Shown here piece after piece: positions 15,470-27,568 of a stretch of DNA of 64,000 nucleotides. Numbering within the stretch: position 1 is the stretch's first letter; every line of letters begins with the position of its first letter. Origin of the DNA: Actinomyces graevenitzii C83 (GTDB taxonomy: Bacteria > Actinomycetota > Actinomycetes > Actinomycetales > Actinomycetaceae). The notes beneath the pieces are model-generated. The model saw only the letters and a list, made by a program, of their open reading frames with translations. It did not search any database and had not been told where the DNA came from. The position numbers and the translations under genes were made by a program. Location of the stretch: positions 1,582,439-1,646,438 of the forward strand of contig NZ_JH470338.1 of NCBI RefSeq assembly GCF_000239695.1, in the 5' to 3' direction.

Positions 15470-15543
15470 TGGGCCTAGCTGGACTCGAACCAGCGACCTC
15501 ATCCTTATCAGGGATGCGCTCTAACCAACTGAGCTATAGGCCC
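15470..15543 (-). tRNA. tRNA-Ile (anticodon GAT)
   Basis: A 74-nt tRNA. The acceptor GGGCCTA pairs with TAGGCCC, the D arm is AGCTCAGTTGGTTAGAGC, the anticodon stem-loop is CATCCCTGATAAGGATG, and the T arm is GCTGGTTCGAGTCCAGC. The discriminator is A and CCA is not encoded. Confidence 0.96.
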
Positions 15544-15593
15544 GTTTGACTCGATAGAGATTACACGAGCCAGACGCAGATAATCAAATCGAA

Positions 15594-16166
15594 TTAATCA
15601 TCTGCCAGTGTGAGATAGATCCCACCGATCAGGTGGGTGGTTACGTTGTAGATCATGGCACCGATAGTGGCCAGGGCGGTGGACAGAATAATGTTCACAA
15701 CCGCCACCACAGTAGCCAGGGAAACCGCACGCGAAAGCTTGAGGTACTCCACCACGGCCTGCAGCGACTTCTCACCACCAAGCTGCTGTACCTGATCCTT
15801 AATCTTGGCGAACACGTGCAGCGCATCTAGGGAGAACCACACCACTACAGCCGCAACGATGGTCATGATGCCTACTGCCACCGATAGCAGGAAGGCAGTC
15901 TTCATAACCGACCAAGGATCCACGCGCTCTAGCGCTAGGCGCACAAAACGGCGCTCAGCAGCAACGGGGGCAGGCTTAGGGTTGTGCTGGCGTGGGGGCT
16001 GTGCCGGAGGCATAGATGCGGGCATCGGTCGTGGTGCCGGGCGTGAGCCGCCTGCTTGAGGTGCGGTGCGGATACGCGGCGGCGGTCCCGGCTGCACGCC
16101 CTTAGGGGGAACACCCTTGGGCTGGTTGCCCTTAGGCTGGGGCGTGATCGAGGGGGGTACCGACAT
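15594..16166 (-). CDS. DUF3566 membrane protein downstream of gyrA
   Basis: A 190-residue protein. The first 85 residues are hydrophilic and rich in Pro, Gln and Lys (PQPKGNQPKGVPPKG). The DUF3566 domain follows (VRLALERVDPWSVMKTAFLLSV), with one helix at about 100-125 and another near 155-180 (VVNIILSTALATIGAMIYN). The mycobacterial counterpart (Rv0007 type) sits in the same place after gyrA and is a membrane protein of unknown role, linked by context to the gyrase operon. The ATG shares its A with the gyrA stop (TAATG), so the two are translationally coupled. Confidence 0.9.
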   Translation of the reverse strand: MSVPPSITPQPKGNQPKGVPPKGVQPGPPPRIRTAPQAGGSRPAPRPMPASMPPAQPPRQHNPKPAPVAAERRFVRLALERVDPWSVMKTAFLLSVAVGIMTIVAAVVVWFSLDALHVFAKIKDQVQQLGGEKSLQAVVEYLKLSRAVSLATVVAVVNIILSTALATIGAMIYNVTTHLIGGIYLTLADD

Positions 16167-18787
16167 TATTTGGCCTCGCTTTCATTCGCGTCTAAGGCTA
16201 CCGACTCTTGGGGCTGCTCGTCACCCTCTAAAGGCAGGTTAACTGCCTCATTTACGTCGGATTGAACACTAGCGCCTAGTTCGGTTGCGTCATCGTCAGA
16301 AAGGTCACGTTCTTGGGAGCGGGCGACGGCGATAATCCGGTCGCTCTCGTCGGGCTTGGCGAAGGTGACGCCCTGGGTGTTACGGCCGGTGCGCGACACT
16401 TCTGCCACCGCCGAGCGCATTACCTTACCTGAAGCCATGATGCACAAAACCTCATCGGATTCGTCCGTGATCAAGGCCCCTACTAGCTCACCGCGTGCTT
16501 CTACCAGGTTGGCTACCTTCACGCCCAGACCACCACGGCCCTTAACCGGGTATTCATCCACGCTGGTGCGCTTGGCGTAACCGCCGTCGGTAACCACAAA
16601 CAGGTCTGCGCCTTCACGCACCACATCCATGGCTAGCAGGCTGTCGCCGTCGCGGAAACGCATACCGGTGACGCCGCTGGTGGCGCGGCCGGTAGCACGC
16701 AAGGTGGCGTCGGTGGCAGTAAAGCGGCAGCTTTGGCCGTGACGTGAAACCAGAATTAGATCCTGGCCCTCATCTAGCAAAGCCGCACTGACCAGCTCAT
16801 CGGGGTTACCGTCGGCGTCTTCACGCAGGTTGATAGCAATCACGCCGCCAGAGCGGTTGGATTCGTATTCACGCAGCGCAGTCTTCTTAACCAGGCCCCG
16901 GCGGGTAGCCAACACCAGGTATTGGCTTTGCTCGTAGTCTTTAAGCTCCATTACCTGGGCAATGGTTTCACCCGGCTGGAAAGCCAGCAGGTTAGCTACG
17001 TGCTGGCCCTTGGCGTCGCGACCACCCTCGGGCAGCTCATAGGCCTTGGCGCGGTAAACGCGGCCCAGGTTGGTGAAGAACAGCAGCCAGTGGTGGGTGG
17101 TGGTGACGAAGAAGTGCTCTACTACGTCGTCTTCACGCAGGGCGGCGCCCTTAATACCCTTACCGCCACGGTGCTGGGAGCGGTAGTTGTCGGTGCGGGT
17201 GCGCTTGGCGTAACCACCACGGGTGATAGTAACTACCACTTCCTCTTCGGGGATGAGGTCTTCCATACTCATTTCGCCCTCGTGCGGCACGATTCGAGTA
17301 CGGCGCTCGTCACCGAATTTCTCAGTGATTTCTGCCAGCTCAGTGGAGATAATGCCGCGCTGACGCTCAGGGCGGGCCAGGATGTCACGCAGGTCGGCTA
17401 CACGCTCGCGCAGTTCCTCGGTTTCCTGCTGAATCTTTAGGCGTTCCAGGGCGGCCAGGCGTCGCAGCTGCAGGGACAAGATGGCTTCAGCCTGAATCTC
17501 ATCTACGCTGAGCAGTTCCATTAGACCCACACGTGCCTCATCGGTGGTGGGGGAGCGGCGGATCAGCGCGATTACGGCGTCCAGAGCGTCGATGGCGCGC
17601 ATTAGGCCATCCAAAATGTGCAGGCGGTCCAGAGCCTTTTGCAGGCGGAACTGGGTGCGGCGCACAATCACGTCCAGCTGGTGCTCCACCCAGTGGCGTA
17701 CAAAGCCATCCAGGCTTAGGGTGCGCGGCACGCCATCGACTAGCGCCAGCATGTTGGCGGGGAAGGAGTCTTGTAGCTGGGTGCGCTTGTAGAGGTTGTT
17801 TAGTACTACCTTGGCTACGGCGTCGCGCTTAAGCACAATTACTAGACGCTGTCCGGTACGGCCGGAGGTTTCGTCACGGATGTCAGCAATACCGCCCAGG
17901 GAGCCGTCACGTACCAGCTGGGCAATCTTTTCAGCCAGGTTGTCAGGGTTTACCTGGTAGGGCAGCTCGGTTACTACCAGGCACTGGCGGCCGTGGATTT
18001 CTTCCACGTTGACGACGGCGCGCTGGATGATGCCGCCACGACCGGTACGGTAGGCCTGCTCAATACCGCGACGACCCAAAATTGTGGCGCCGGTGGGGAA
18101 GTCAGGGCCGTGTACTCGCTGTAGTAGGGCCTCAAGTAGCTCTTCACGTGAAGCGTCGGGGTGCTCTAGCAGCCACTGTACGCCGTCGGCCACTTCCCGC
18201 AGGTTGTGCGGGGGAATGCGGGTGGCCATACCCACCGCAATACCCTCAGAGCCGTTAACTAGCAGGTTGGGGAAACGGGAAGGCAAGATAGTGGGTTCTT
18301 GCTCTTTACCGTCATAGTTGTCCTGGAAATCGACGGTGTTTTCGTCGATGTCGCGCACCATTTCCATGGCCAGGGGGGCCATCTTACATTCAGTGTATCG
18401 CGGCGCAGCCGGGCCCAGGTTACCGGGGGTACCAAAGTTACCCTGTCCGGCTACCAGCGGGTAGCGCATAGACCAGGGCTGTACTAGACGGGCTAGGGCG
18501 TCGTAAATGGCGGCGTCACCGTGGGGGTGGAAGCTACCCATTACGTCACCCACCACACGCGAAGACTTAGAGAAAGCCGCGTTGGGGCGGTAACCGCCGT
18601 CGTACATGGCGTAAAGAATGCGGCGGTGTACGGGCTTGAGGCCGTCACGCACGTCCGGCAGGGCGCGCCCAACAATCACACTCATGGCGTAGTCGAGGTA
18701 GGAGCGCTGCATTTCCAGCTGCAAATCGACGCGCTCAATGCGGTCGAATCCGGGCTCCTCGATTACTTCGATCTGGTCGTCACTCAC
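16166..18787 (-). CDS. gyrA: DNA gyrase subunit A
   Basis: An 873-residue gyrase A subunit, the DNA-cleaving half of the A2B2 supercoiling enzyme. The winged-helix/tower region includes [34 protein letters not shown] and the catalytic tyrosine in [10 protein letters not shown]. The C-terminal beta-pinwheel covers about 510-830, with a GyrA-box-like [10 protein letters not shown], and an acidic tail follows. In the quinolone region the position equal to E. coli Ser83 is Ala and the Asp87 equivalent is kept, as in mycobacteria. It lies 34 bases after gyrB and overlaps DUF3566 by one base. Confidence 0.97.
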   Translation of the reverse strand: MSDDQIEVIEEPGFDRIERVDLQLEMQRSYLDYAMSVIVGRALPDVRDGLKPVHRRILYAMYDGGYRPNAAFSKSSRVVGDVMGSFHPHGDAAIYDALARLVQPWSMRYPLVAGQGNFGTPGNLGPAAPRYTECKMAPLAMEMVRDIDENTVDFQDNYDGKEQEPTILPSRFPNLLVNGSEGIAVGMATRIPPHNLREVADGVQWLLEHPDASREELLEALLQRVHGPDFPTGATILGRRGIEQAYRTGRGGIIQRAVVNVEEIHGRQCLVVTELPYQVNPDNLAEKIAQLVRDGSLGGIADIRDETSGRTGQRLVIVLKRDAVAKVVLNNLYKRTQLQDSFPANMLALVDGVPRTLSLDGFVRHWVEHQLDVIVRRTQFRLQKALDRLHILDGLMRAIDALDAVIALIRRSPTTDEARVGLMELLSVDEIQAEAILSLQLRRLAALERLKIQQETEELRERVADLRDILARPERQRGIISTELAEITEKFGDERRTRIVPHEGEMSMEDLIPEEEVVVTITRGGYAKRTRTDNYRSQHRGGKGIKGAALREDDVVEHFFVTTTHHWLLFFTNLGRVYRAKAYELPEGGRDAKGQHVANLLAFQPGETIAQVMELKDYEQSQYLVLATRRGLVKKTALREYESNRSGGVIAINLREDADGNPDELVSAALLDEGQDLILVSRHGQSCRFTATDATLRATGRATSGVTGMRFRDGDSLLAMDVVREGADLFVVTDGGYAKRTSVDEYPVKGRGGLGVKVANLVEARGELVGALITDESDEVLCIMASGKVMRSAVAEVSRTGRNTQGVTFAKPDESDRIIAVARSQERDLSDDDATELGASVQSDVNEAVNLPLEGDEQPQESVALDANESEAK

Positions 18788-18821
18788 GAAAGTTATTCCT
18801 GTTCTTTAAGTAGTCGAGGGC

Positions 18822-20870
<2,049 letters not shown>

Positions 20871-21129
20871 TCAAAAAAGATCCTTGCCCTTGCATTAGGT
20901 CTGTATGTGCCGCCTAGGGAGGGTTTAACGGCACGTTTAACTACCCGGTAAGGCAGCTCAAACTACCTATATTCTACCGTGTTAGGCGCGATTTTCCGGC
21001 CTGGCGGCGGTGTGGCCCTAAGCAAATACTGTGCCTTAGCTATCACTTAGGCTCCGGCTGCCCGACGGTGCCTGGTGGCGGTGCTTAGTACCCACAGCCA
21101 ACGGCGCCCGCTTGGGCAAGCCGCGCACT

Positions 21130-21912
21130 TTAGCCGTAGGTGTCGCGTACCCCACGCGCCCCGGGCACGGCCAGTTTGCCGTGACGCCAGGTGTAATCCG
21201 CGTTAGGGCCGCGCACTTTAATGCTTTTGACAATGCCCGGGCCTACTTCGCGCTCAAATAGGGCCTCCAGCTGGGGCATCATCAGTTGCAGTTGCTGCGC
21301 CCAGTTGGTGGAGTGGGCGCGCATTACCAGGCGGCCATTTTTGAAGGAATAAATGCTGCAATTTTCAGCCATATCCTTGCCGACAATCTCTTCCCAGCGC
21401 ACCTTGACACTGGCTATGCGCAGGGATTCTTCCCAGCCTTGGCGGTGAAAAAAGCCGTCCAGCTCACGTTTACCTGAGCGCGGATCGCGCCAATACACGC
21501 GAGCTTGGGAGACGGGTTGGCCGTTGACGATCTCGGCGTGGCGTTCTTGGCGCCGGCGGATACGCCCAATACTGACTGCGTCCCAGGGTGCTAGCGCGTC
21601 CGCATTTGCAGCTGGGTTGTGGGCGGCGTTTACAGGTGCGTTTGGGTCCGCATTTGCGGAGCCATTCTGGGCTGCACCTGCGCCCGCGTTTGGGGCGGCA
21701 TTTGTGCCCGCGTTTAAAGTTGCGTCTGTAGTTTGGCCCTTCAGTGACGACGACGCCGGAGCCCCGCCTGCTGCTGGGCTTGCTGCTAGCACTGGGCCAC
21801 CGGGGCTTTTACGAGGTAGGCGCTTTAGGCTATGGCCTGCATTCCAGGCTTGCTCGCGTTGGCGTGCCAGCGCGGCCACAGCCATTTGGTCACCGTAATC
21901 TTCACTGTTCAC
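21130..21912 (-). CDS. dciA: DciA-family protein (DUF721), helicase loader
   Basis: A 260-residue protein. The C-terminal half (about 130-250) is the DUF721 fold (WEEIVGKDMAENC, NGRLVMRAHSTNWAQQLQLM, IKVRGP). DciA loads or operates the replicative helicase DnaB in bacteria that lack DnaC/DnaI, as actinobacteria do. The middle (about 50-110) is a low-complexity Ala/Asn/Gly/Pro linker (NAGTNAAPNAGAGAAQNG). Its GTG lies two bases after the recF stop, in the usual dnaA-dnaN-recF-dciA-gyrB order. Confidence 0.92.
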   Translation of the reverse strand: MNSEDYGDQMAVAALARQREQAWNAGHSLKRLPRKSPGGPVLAASPAAGGAPASSSLKGQTTDATLNAGTNAAPNAGAGAAQNGSANADPNAPVNAAHNPAANADALAPWDAVSIGRIRRRQERHAEIVNGQPVSQARVYWRDPRSGKRELDGFFHRQGWEESLRIASVKVRWEEIVGKDMAENCSIYSFKNGRLVMRAHSTNWAQQLQLMMPQLEALFEREVGPGIVKSIKVRGPNADYTWRHGKLAVPGARGVRDTYG

Positions 21913-21914
21913 GG

Positions 21915-23135
21915 CTAAACTTCGCTTACTACAGAGCCGGTCACCTGCAAACGGTGATGATCAAGTTCGCTAGGGACGTCGTCGCCAACTGCAGCGGTAA
22001 TAAGCACTTGCTGAGCCTGGGCCACCATCTGCGACAAGGCCCGACGCCTGCGCATATCTAATTCCGCGAAAACATCATCAAGAATCAAAATCGGGTCTTC
22101 ACTCTTACCATCGATGCTGGTCAAGGCGCTATCAGCGCGCATTAGCTCAAAACTAGCCAGACGCAACGCAAGCGCTAGCGACCACTGCTCACCGTGTGAA
22201 GCAAAACCTTTAGCGGGCAGATGCCCCAGGAACAGCATCAAGTCATCGCGGTGTGCCCCTACTAGGTTCACCGCTCGCTCTAGTTCCCGCTGGCGCAGCT
22301 GTCCCATAGTTTCGAGCAAAGCTTTACTGGTGGCCTGCACATCCAGAAGAGAATTTTCGTAATCCTCCCACTCCCCGGTGTCCGCAATATCCGGGTCAGC
22401 TACGCCGCGCGCAGCCAACAGGCTCGCGCGGTAGGCCAGATTTGCCTGCGACTGCGCTAGCGAAACCGTCTGATAAGACTGGGCCACCCAAGGGCGTAGC
22501 TGGCGCACAAGTTTGACGCGCGCGGCAATCAGCTGGGCAGCTAACTGGGCTAGCTGCTCATCCCACACATCTAAAGTGGCTAGGGCGCTGCTACGTGCTG
22601 AGCCGCTTTTACGTTTTAGTCCCCGCAGCAGGCCTGAGCGCTGGGCTAGCACCTTGTCGTGGTCTGCGCGCACCCCGGCCAGACGCGGGCTCATCATAAC
22701 CACCAGGTCATCTAAAAAACGCCGGCGCACCTGTGGATCTGAACGCACCAAAGCCAGATCTTCCGGGGCAAACAGCACTGTGCGGCAAATCCCCAGCAGT
22801 TGGGTGGGGCGGGTGGGGGCGCGGTTTAGCCGGGCCCGGTTAGCTTTGCCGGAAATAATTTCTACTTCTAGCAGCTGCGGGCGGGCGGCAGTGATTAGTT
22901 TGGCGCGGATGACGGCGGCGTTGGGTTGATTTTTATCGCTGGCGTCACGCCTGACCAGGGCGGTGTCGGCGCCAACTCGGTGGGAGGAAAGTGTAGCTAA
23001 ATAGTTAATGGATTCAACCAGGTTGGTTTTACCCTGCCCGTTTGAGCCCACCAGTACCGTAGCTCCAGGCGGAAAACTGACTACCGCCTGCTCATATGAG
23101 CGGTAGTCAGTCAGCGCCAAATCAGCTACGTACAT
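21915..23135 (-). CDS. recF: DNA replication and repair protein RecF
   Basis: A 406-residue SMC-like ATPase that helps load RecA at gaps. Walker A is VGSNGQGKTNLVES (about residues 29-42), the ABC-type signature region includes EQWSLALALRLASF, and Walker B is DPILILDDVFAELD near residue 350. Two C-terminal residue blocks (QVLITAAV) match the family. The ATG is five bases from the dnaN stop. Length is normal. Confidence 0.96.
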   Translation of the reverse strand: MYVADLALTDYRSYEQAVVSFPPGATVLVGSNGQGKTNLVESINYLATLSSHRVGADTALVRRDASDKNQPNAAVIRAKLITAARPQLLEVEIISGKANRARLNRAPTRPTQLLGICRTVLFAPEDLALVRSDPQVRRRFLDDLVVMMSPRLAGVRADHDKVLAQRSGLLRGLKRKSGSARSSALATLDVWDEQLAQLAAQLIAARVKLVRQLRPWVAQSYQTVSLAQSQANLAYRASLLAARGVADPDIADTGEWEDYENSLLDVQATSKALLETMGQLRQRELERAVNLVGAHRDDLMLFLGHLPAKGFASHGEQWSLALALRLASFELMRADSALTSIDGKSEDPILILDDVFAELDMRRRRALSQMVAQAQQVLITAAVGDDVPSELDHHRLQVTGSVVSEV

Positions 23136-23140
23136 ATGCC

Positions 23141-24271
23141 TTACACGCCAAAGCGGATAGGCATCAGCAAGTAGCGGAAGCTGGGGTCAGGCTCGGCTCC
23201 AGGCTCATCTACCCCAACCAAAACTGCCGGCTTATTGGGGTGGGTGAAGTCAAAACGCACATAGTTGCTAGCTAGCGCGTTTAGGCCCTCTTGCAGGAAA
23301 AGCGGGTTGAAAGCAGCAGAGATTTCGTTGCCATCTAGGTGGGCTACCAGCTCTTCACTGGCCTGTGCATCCTCACCCTGGCCAGCTTCAAGATGCAAGT
23401 TACCCTCGGTGAAAGTTAGGCGCAGTGCAGTGTTGCGCTCGGCCACCAAAGACACGAACTTAACCGCATCTAGTAGCTCTTTACGTCCCACCGTGGCATA
23501 GGTGTTGACCTGCTCGGGGAACAGGCGACGCACCTGGGGGTATTCGCCGTCGCTAAGCACTGAAGTAGTGCGGCGCTCACCGGATTCAAAACCAATCAGG
23601 CGTGAAGCTACGGCGTCGTCGTCATTAAGCGCAATCTCAATGGGGGCGCCGGAAACCAGAGACTTAGCCACATCAGCTAAAGTGCGGGCCTTTAGCAGCA
23701 CCACCGCGTCCAGGGGCTTAGCTGGGTTCCACTCCACTTCGCGCATAGCTAGCCGGTAACGGTCAGTAGCCAGCATGGTCAGCTTATTGCCGCTAAATTC
23801 CATGCACACATTGGTTAGCAGCGGCAGAGTGTCGTCGCGGGCAGCAGCAATAGAAACCTGAGCTACCGCCTTAGAAAGCACGTCAGAGTCGATGGTGCCC
23901 ACCTGGGCGGGCATTGAAGGCAAAGCTGGGTAGTCATCAACCTGCATAGCCGGCAGCTCAGAATGAGCTGAACCACAGGTGAAACGTACACGGGTGCCCA
24001 CCAGCTCAATATCTACCGGCTTGCTAGGAAAGCCCTTAGCAAACTTGGTGAGTGCACGGCCAGGAATAAGTACCTCGCCCTCAACCTCAACCGAGGCCGG
24101 GATTTCACAACGCCCAGATACCTCATAGTCAAAGGAAGACAGGATTACAACATCCCCCTTAGCCTCCATACGCACCCCAGCCAGCACCGGAACCGGCGGG
24201 TTGGGTGGCACTGAGCGAGCAGTCCAGGCTACTGCTTCAGCTAAAACGTCACGGGCTACCCTGAGCTTCAC
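23141..24271 (-). CDS. dnaN: DNA polymerase III sliding clamp, beta subunit
   Basis: A 376-residue clamp with three repeated clamp folds. It begins MKLRVARDVLAEAVAW, carries LLTNVCMEFSGNKLTMLATDRYRLAMRE in the middle (conserved ATDRYRLA), and ends in the family-typical YLLMPIRFGV (usually PMRL/PVRL). It encircles DNA and tethers polymerase III. The GTG start is preceded by AAGGAAGG. The 555-bp upstream gap to dnaA is described separately. Confidence 0.97.
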   Translation of the reverse strand: MKLRVARDVLAEAVAWTARSVPPNPPVPVLAGVRMEAKGDVVILSSFDYEVSGRCEIPASVEVEGEVLIPGRALTKFAKGFPSKPVDIELVGTRVRFTCGSAHSELPAMQVDDYPALPSMPAQVGTIDSDVLSKAVAQVSIAAARDDTLPLLTNVCMEFSGNKLTMLATDRYRLAMREVEWNPAKPLDAVVLLKARTLADVAKSLVSGAPIEIALNDDDAVASRLIGFESGERRTTSVLSDGEYPQVRRLFPEQVNTYATVGRKELLDAVKFVSLVAERNTALRLTFTEGNLHLEAGQGEDAQASEELVAHLDGNEISAAFNPLFLQEGLNALASNYVRFDFTHPNKPAVLVGVDEPGAEPDPSFRYLLMPIRFGV

Positions 24272-24826
24272 GTTGGGAGGCCTTCCTTAGATGGATATAG
24301 AGGGGCGGCTTAAAAGTTTAGCCGGTATCGCCCTATAGGGCATCTCAAAAAGGGTCACTGTGTGACTTTTGCACCCTTGGCTTGGTGCGTCCGTAGCGGG
24401 GGTTTTCCCCAATTGGCCTACGTTGGCGAGCTTGCAAATCGTGTGGGGTTTAAAAGTCAGCAGTAGTAGTAGCGGGTGTGGAAGCTGTGGAAAACCGCTT
24501 TTTGGGCCGGTAGCGCGCCGACGGCGAATGTGGGCTGTGTGTGGTTAAAGCTTGGGATAACTCGGGGCGGCTGTGGAAAGTGCTAAAGCTCATAGCACCA
24601 ATCCACAGGCGAGTCTTAGTTAAACACAGCAAAACCGGGGTTGCCCACAGCCTTACCAACAGGGCCTGTGGGTGAAAAAATCACGTATTTGCGGGCAAAA
24701 AAGGCCGCCGCTAAGCCCAAAAACAGGGCCCAGCGGCGGCGTCGAGAATTAGGGGAGAAGCAGCTAAAGCACACGGCAAAACGCAACCAGGCGCGGTCAG
24801 CGCACGCCGCAAAATCAGAGCAACGG
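24272..24826. other. dnaA-dnaN intergenic region with degenerate DnaA boxes (conventional oriC position)
   Basis: In many actinobacteria this gap is oriC. Here it holds only imperfect DnaA boxes: TGTGGAAAA at 24486, TGTGGTTAA at 24540, TTGGGATAA at 24552, TGTGGAAAG at 24572, CAATCCACA at 24599 and TTGCCCACA at 24641. No perfect TTATCCACA was seen. The dnaN ribosome site lies at its left end. It is either a degenerate-box origin, as is usual in high-GC actinobacteria, or a decayed one given the better boxes elsewhere. A small basic ORF at 24641-24871 crosses its right part (see findings). Confidence 0.65.
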
Positions 24827-26554
24827 CTAGGAGTGAGGCGTGGCCGCAGCCTGCTTAATGCGGCTGGTTAGCTCAGTTACCTGCTTATAGGTATCTGCCT
24901 GGGCCGACATCTGGGTGCGCACCTTCTTATCCGCGCTCATCACGGTGGTGTGGTCGCGGCCGCCAAACTCGCGGCCAATCTTGGGCAGCGACAAGTCAGT
25001 CAGCTCGCGGCACAGGTACATGGCGATGTGGCGGGCAGTGACAATAGTGCGCGAGCGGTTGGCCGAAGACAGGTCTTCAATAGTGATGCCAAAGTAGTCG
25101 GCGGTCTGCCCAATGATCAGCGCAGCCGTGATATTGCCGGTGTCCTGGTTGGAAACCAGATCCTTAAGCACCATCTCGGCCACGGGCAGATCCACCGGCA
25201 GCTTGTTAATTGAGGCGTAGGCAGTTACGCGGATAAGCGCGCCTTCAAGTTCGCGGATGTTAGCCGAGATGCGGCTAGCAATGTAATCCAAAACCTGTGG
25301 GGGCACATCCAATTTGTCGGCCTGGGCGCGGCGCGACAAAATCGCGATACGGGTTTCTAGATCCGGGGGCTGAACGTCAGTAGATAGGCCCATGTCGAAG
25401 CGTGAACGCAGGCGCTCATCAATTTTCAGGGCCTTGGTGGGCTGGTCGGAGGTCAGCACTACCTGCTTATTGGCGTTATAGAGCGCATTGAAGGTGTGGA
25501 AGAACTCCTCCAGGGTCTGCTCTTTGTCTTGCAGGAACTGGATGTCGTCAACCAGCAGGATGTCCACCTGACGGTAGCGGCGTTTGAAGGCATCCATGCG
25601 GCCTTCAGACACGGAGGTGATGAAGTCTGAAACGAATTCCTCAGAGTTTACGTACTTGACTTTGCTCTTGTGGTAGGCGCGAGTGTAGTGCCCAATGCCG
25701 TGCAACAGGTGGGTTTTGCCCAGACCTGAGCCGCCGTAAATAAATAGCGGATTGTAGGTTTTAGCTGGGGTTTCTGCCACGGCATAGGAAGCGGCGTAGG
25801 CAAAGCGGTTGGAGGAGCCAACCACGTAAGTATCGAAGGTGTAGCGCGGGTTTAGCTTGGAGTCATCTAGGACGTCGCTGGGGCGCACATTCAACCCCTT
25901 GCCGCGCGGGGCCTTTTTGGGCTGCTCAGGGCGGCTAAATTCCACTACGGTCTGGGTATCTGGCACCACCAGGCCGTTTTCTTGGCCTAGCTCTAGGCCT
26001 AGCTGCTGGGGGGCACTTGGCGCGGCGGAGTCGTTAGCGCCGTGGCCTAGCTTTAGCTCGGCTGGGGTGGGGATAGTGCCTTTGAACTGCGACGACGGCG
26101 CCTGGGTTGAGTCTGTGGGAGCGGCGGGGGAGTTGGGCGCGGCGGAGGCAGCAGGGGAACTAGCGGCGGCGTCGGCATTTACTCCCGGGGTGCCAGAAAC
26201 CGGGGCGCCAGAGGCGGCAGAGTCCCCATGCACGGCGGCGCGGGCGGCGCTAATAATGACCTCAAGATCCTTAGCGCCCGGCGCAACCGTGTAAATAATG
26301 GGCATGTCATAGCCGATTTGGTCAGCAACTGCTGTCTTGATTGTGGCTGACACTGCGCGGTCAGTTAGACGCTGCTTAACGAATTTAGAGTTGACTACCA
26401 CTACCAGTGTGCCCTCAACATCGACGGCGTGGCAGGTGCGGGCCATGGCCAGGTAGCTAGGAGTTAGTGAGTTTGAAGCGGTCAGGGCTTCTACAACACT
26501 TTCCCAAAGCTGAGCGCCGAATTCAGCGCCCGGGTCAGTTACCGGATCGGACAC
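24827..26554 (-). CDS. dnaA: Chromosomal replication initiator DnaA
   Basis: A 575-residue initiator. Domain I covers about 1-95 ([15 protein letters not shown]). Domain II is an Ala/Ser/Pro-rich linker of about 110 residues. The AAA+ domain III has Walker [14 protein letters not shown], Walker [12 protein letters not shown] and sensor RSRFDMGL. Domain IV ends with the box-binding signature [15 protein letters not shown]. It binds TTATCCACA-type boxes, which lie in its own upstream region and at 14.2 kb, so autoregulation is likely. It diverges from rpmH across 477 bases. Confidence 0.98.
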   Translation of the reverse strand: MSDPVTDPGAEFGAQLWESVVEALTASNSLTPSYLAMARTCHAVDVEGTLVVVVNSKFVKQRLTDRAVSATIKTAVADQIGYDMPIIYTVAPGAKDLEVIISAARAAVHGDSAASGAPVSGTPGVNADAAASSPAASAAPNSPAAPTDSTQAPSSQFKGTIPTPAELKLGHGANDSAAPSAPQQLGLELGQENGLVVPDTQTVVEFSRPEQPKKAPRGKGLNVRPSDVLDDSKLNPRYTFDTYVVGSSNRFAYAASYAVAETPAKTYNPLFIYGGSGLGKTHLLHGIGHYTRAYHKSKVKYVNSEEFVSDFITSVSEGRMDAFKRRYRQVDILLVDDIQFLQDKEQTLEEFFHTFNALYNANKQVVLTSDQPTKALKIDERLRSRFDMGLSTDVQPPDLETRIAILSRRAQADKLDVPPQVLDYIASRISANIRELEGALIRVTAYASINKLPVDLPVAEMVLKDLVSNQDTGNITAALIIGQTADYFGITIEDLSSANRSRTIVTARHIAMYLCRELTDLSLPKIGREFGGRDHTTVMSADKKVRTQMSAQADTYKQVTELTSRIKQAAATPHS

Positions 26555-27031
26555 GGCGTCTCCTTAAGTTCATAAAACAACTAATTGGGTTTAGGGCCCG
26601 GCTAATTGGGTTTAGGGCCCGGCGGGCTGAGTCCAAGTTGTCCACAGAGATATCCACACCTGGGGATGGAGCAGACGTCCGCGAACAATTTTAGGCCGCT
26701 TATTGAGGATATACGCAATCTAGCTGGTGAATGCGGAGTTACAAGCATGTATTTTCCTGTGGATAACGTGGGGTTATCCACATGCTGTGGGGTAGTGTTT
26801 TGCGCAGGTGTGGAGAAGAAAATGGGTAAAATCACCCCCGGATGTAGGCAGCCTCACGGCAAAGATGCTTTGACCGGTGGGTGTAAGACCATATAACGTT
26901 AATTAGTCGTACGTGTACATGCGGGTTCCGCTCAGAGGATCCAGTGCACGTGACCTCATCAAAATGGTGAGGTGCCACAAACTTTCGTGCGGCCATCCGG
27001 GCGCGCGATATAGACCTAGCAGGAGTACCCC
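26555..27031. other. dnaA-rpmH divergent intergenic region with DnaA boxes
   Basis: Contains TTGTCCACA at 26638, ATATCCACA at 26650, a perfect TGTGGATAA at 26758 and a perfect TTATCCACA at 26774; the last two form an inverted pair seven bases apart. Promoters for dnaA (left) and rpmH (right) must lie here; I could not assign -10/-35 boxes with confidence. Gene strands diverge at this point, the expected sign of the bidirectional origin. The tandem repeat next to the dnaA start is listed on its own. Confidence 0.7.
26581..26622. repeat. Perfect 21-bp tandem duplication upstream of dnaA
   Basis: Two identical head-to-tail 21-bp units, each starting ctaattgggtttagggcc, immediately upstream of the dnaA start (26554). 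They lie in the dnaA 5' leader or promoter, so they could affect expression or simply mark slippage. Confidence 0.9.
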
Positions 27032-27169
27032 GTGAGCAAGCGGACCTTTCAGCCGAACAACCGTCGCCGCGCCAAGGTGCACGGCTTCCGCCACCGTATG
27101 AGCACCCGCGCCGGTCGCGCCGTCCTGGCTGCGCGTCGTCGCAAGGGTCGCGCTCGCCTCGCTGCCTGA
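27032..27169 (+). CDS. rpmH: 50S ribosomal protein L34
   Basis: A 45-residue basic ribosomal protein: [17 protein letters not shown], then [18 protein letters not shown] and [11 protein letters not shown] start after AGGAGT (27020-27025). It lies three bases before rnpA, the near-universal rpmH-rnpA pair next to dnaA. Confidence 0.96.
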   Translation: MSKRTFQPNNRRRAKVHGFRHRMSTRAGRAVLAARRRKGRARLAA

Positions 27170-27172
27170 GAC

Positions 27173-27568
27173 ATGCTCAGTGCGCCGCATCGGATGCTGC
27201 GCAGCGAAGACTTCGCGGCTGCAGTTAAAGGCGGCGTGCGCAGCGGTAACCGCGCGCTGGTGGTTCATTTGAACGCCGACGATGACGGAGATAACTCTCC
27301 TGCACTCGTCGGCGTTGTTGTGCCCAAAAAGCAGGTTGCCCGCGCCACCCACCGCAATCGCATTAAGCGGCGTCTGCGCGCCCTGTTAGCTGCCCGAGTG
27401 GACCTATTGCCTGCCGGTTCGCGCCTGGTGGTGCGTGGTTTAGCAGGTGCCGACGGCGCCTCTAGCCAGCAGTTAGCCCGCCAGCTTGATCGGGCTTTGG
27501 CCCGGGTAGGAGTAGCGGTGCCTCAGTCTGTGTCGGGCCAGCTAGCGCCAGGCGGTGAAAGTGTTTAA
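27173..27568 (+). CDS. rnpA: Ribonuclease P protein component
   Basis: A 131-residue basic protein that binds the catalytic RNA of RNase P and processes tRNA 5' ends. It carries the start [19 protein letters not shown] and the family signature [15 protein letters not shown] (about 60-74). A Gly/Ala-rich C-terminal extension goes beyond the core. It overlaps yidD by 14 bases. Confidence 0.95.
   Translation: MLSAPHRMLRSEDFAAAVKGGVRSGNRALVVHLNADDDGDNSPALVGVVVPKKQVARATHRNRIKRRLRALLAARVDLLPAGSRLVVRGLAGADGASSQQLARQLDRALARVGVAVPQSVSGQLAPGGESV

Noticed and set aside
26606..26896. 96-codon plus-strand frame in the dnaA-rpmH gap
   Set aside because: Overlaps the DnaA boxes, lacks a ribosome site and looks like no protein family.
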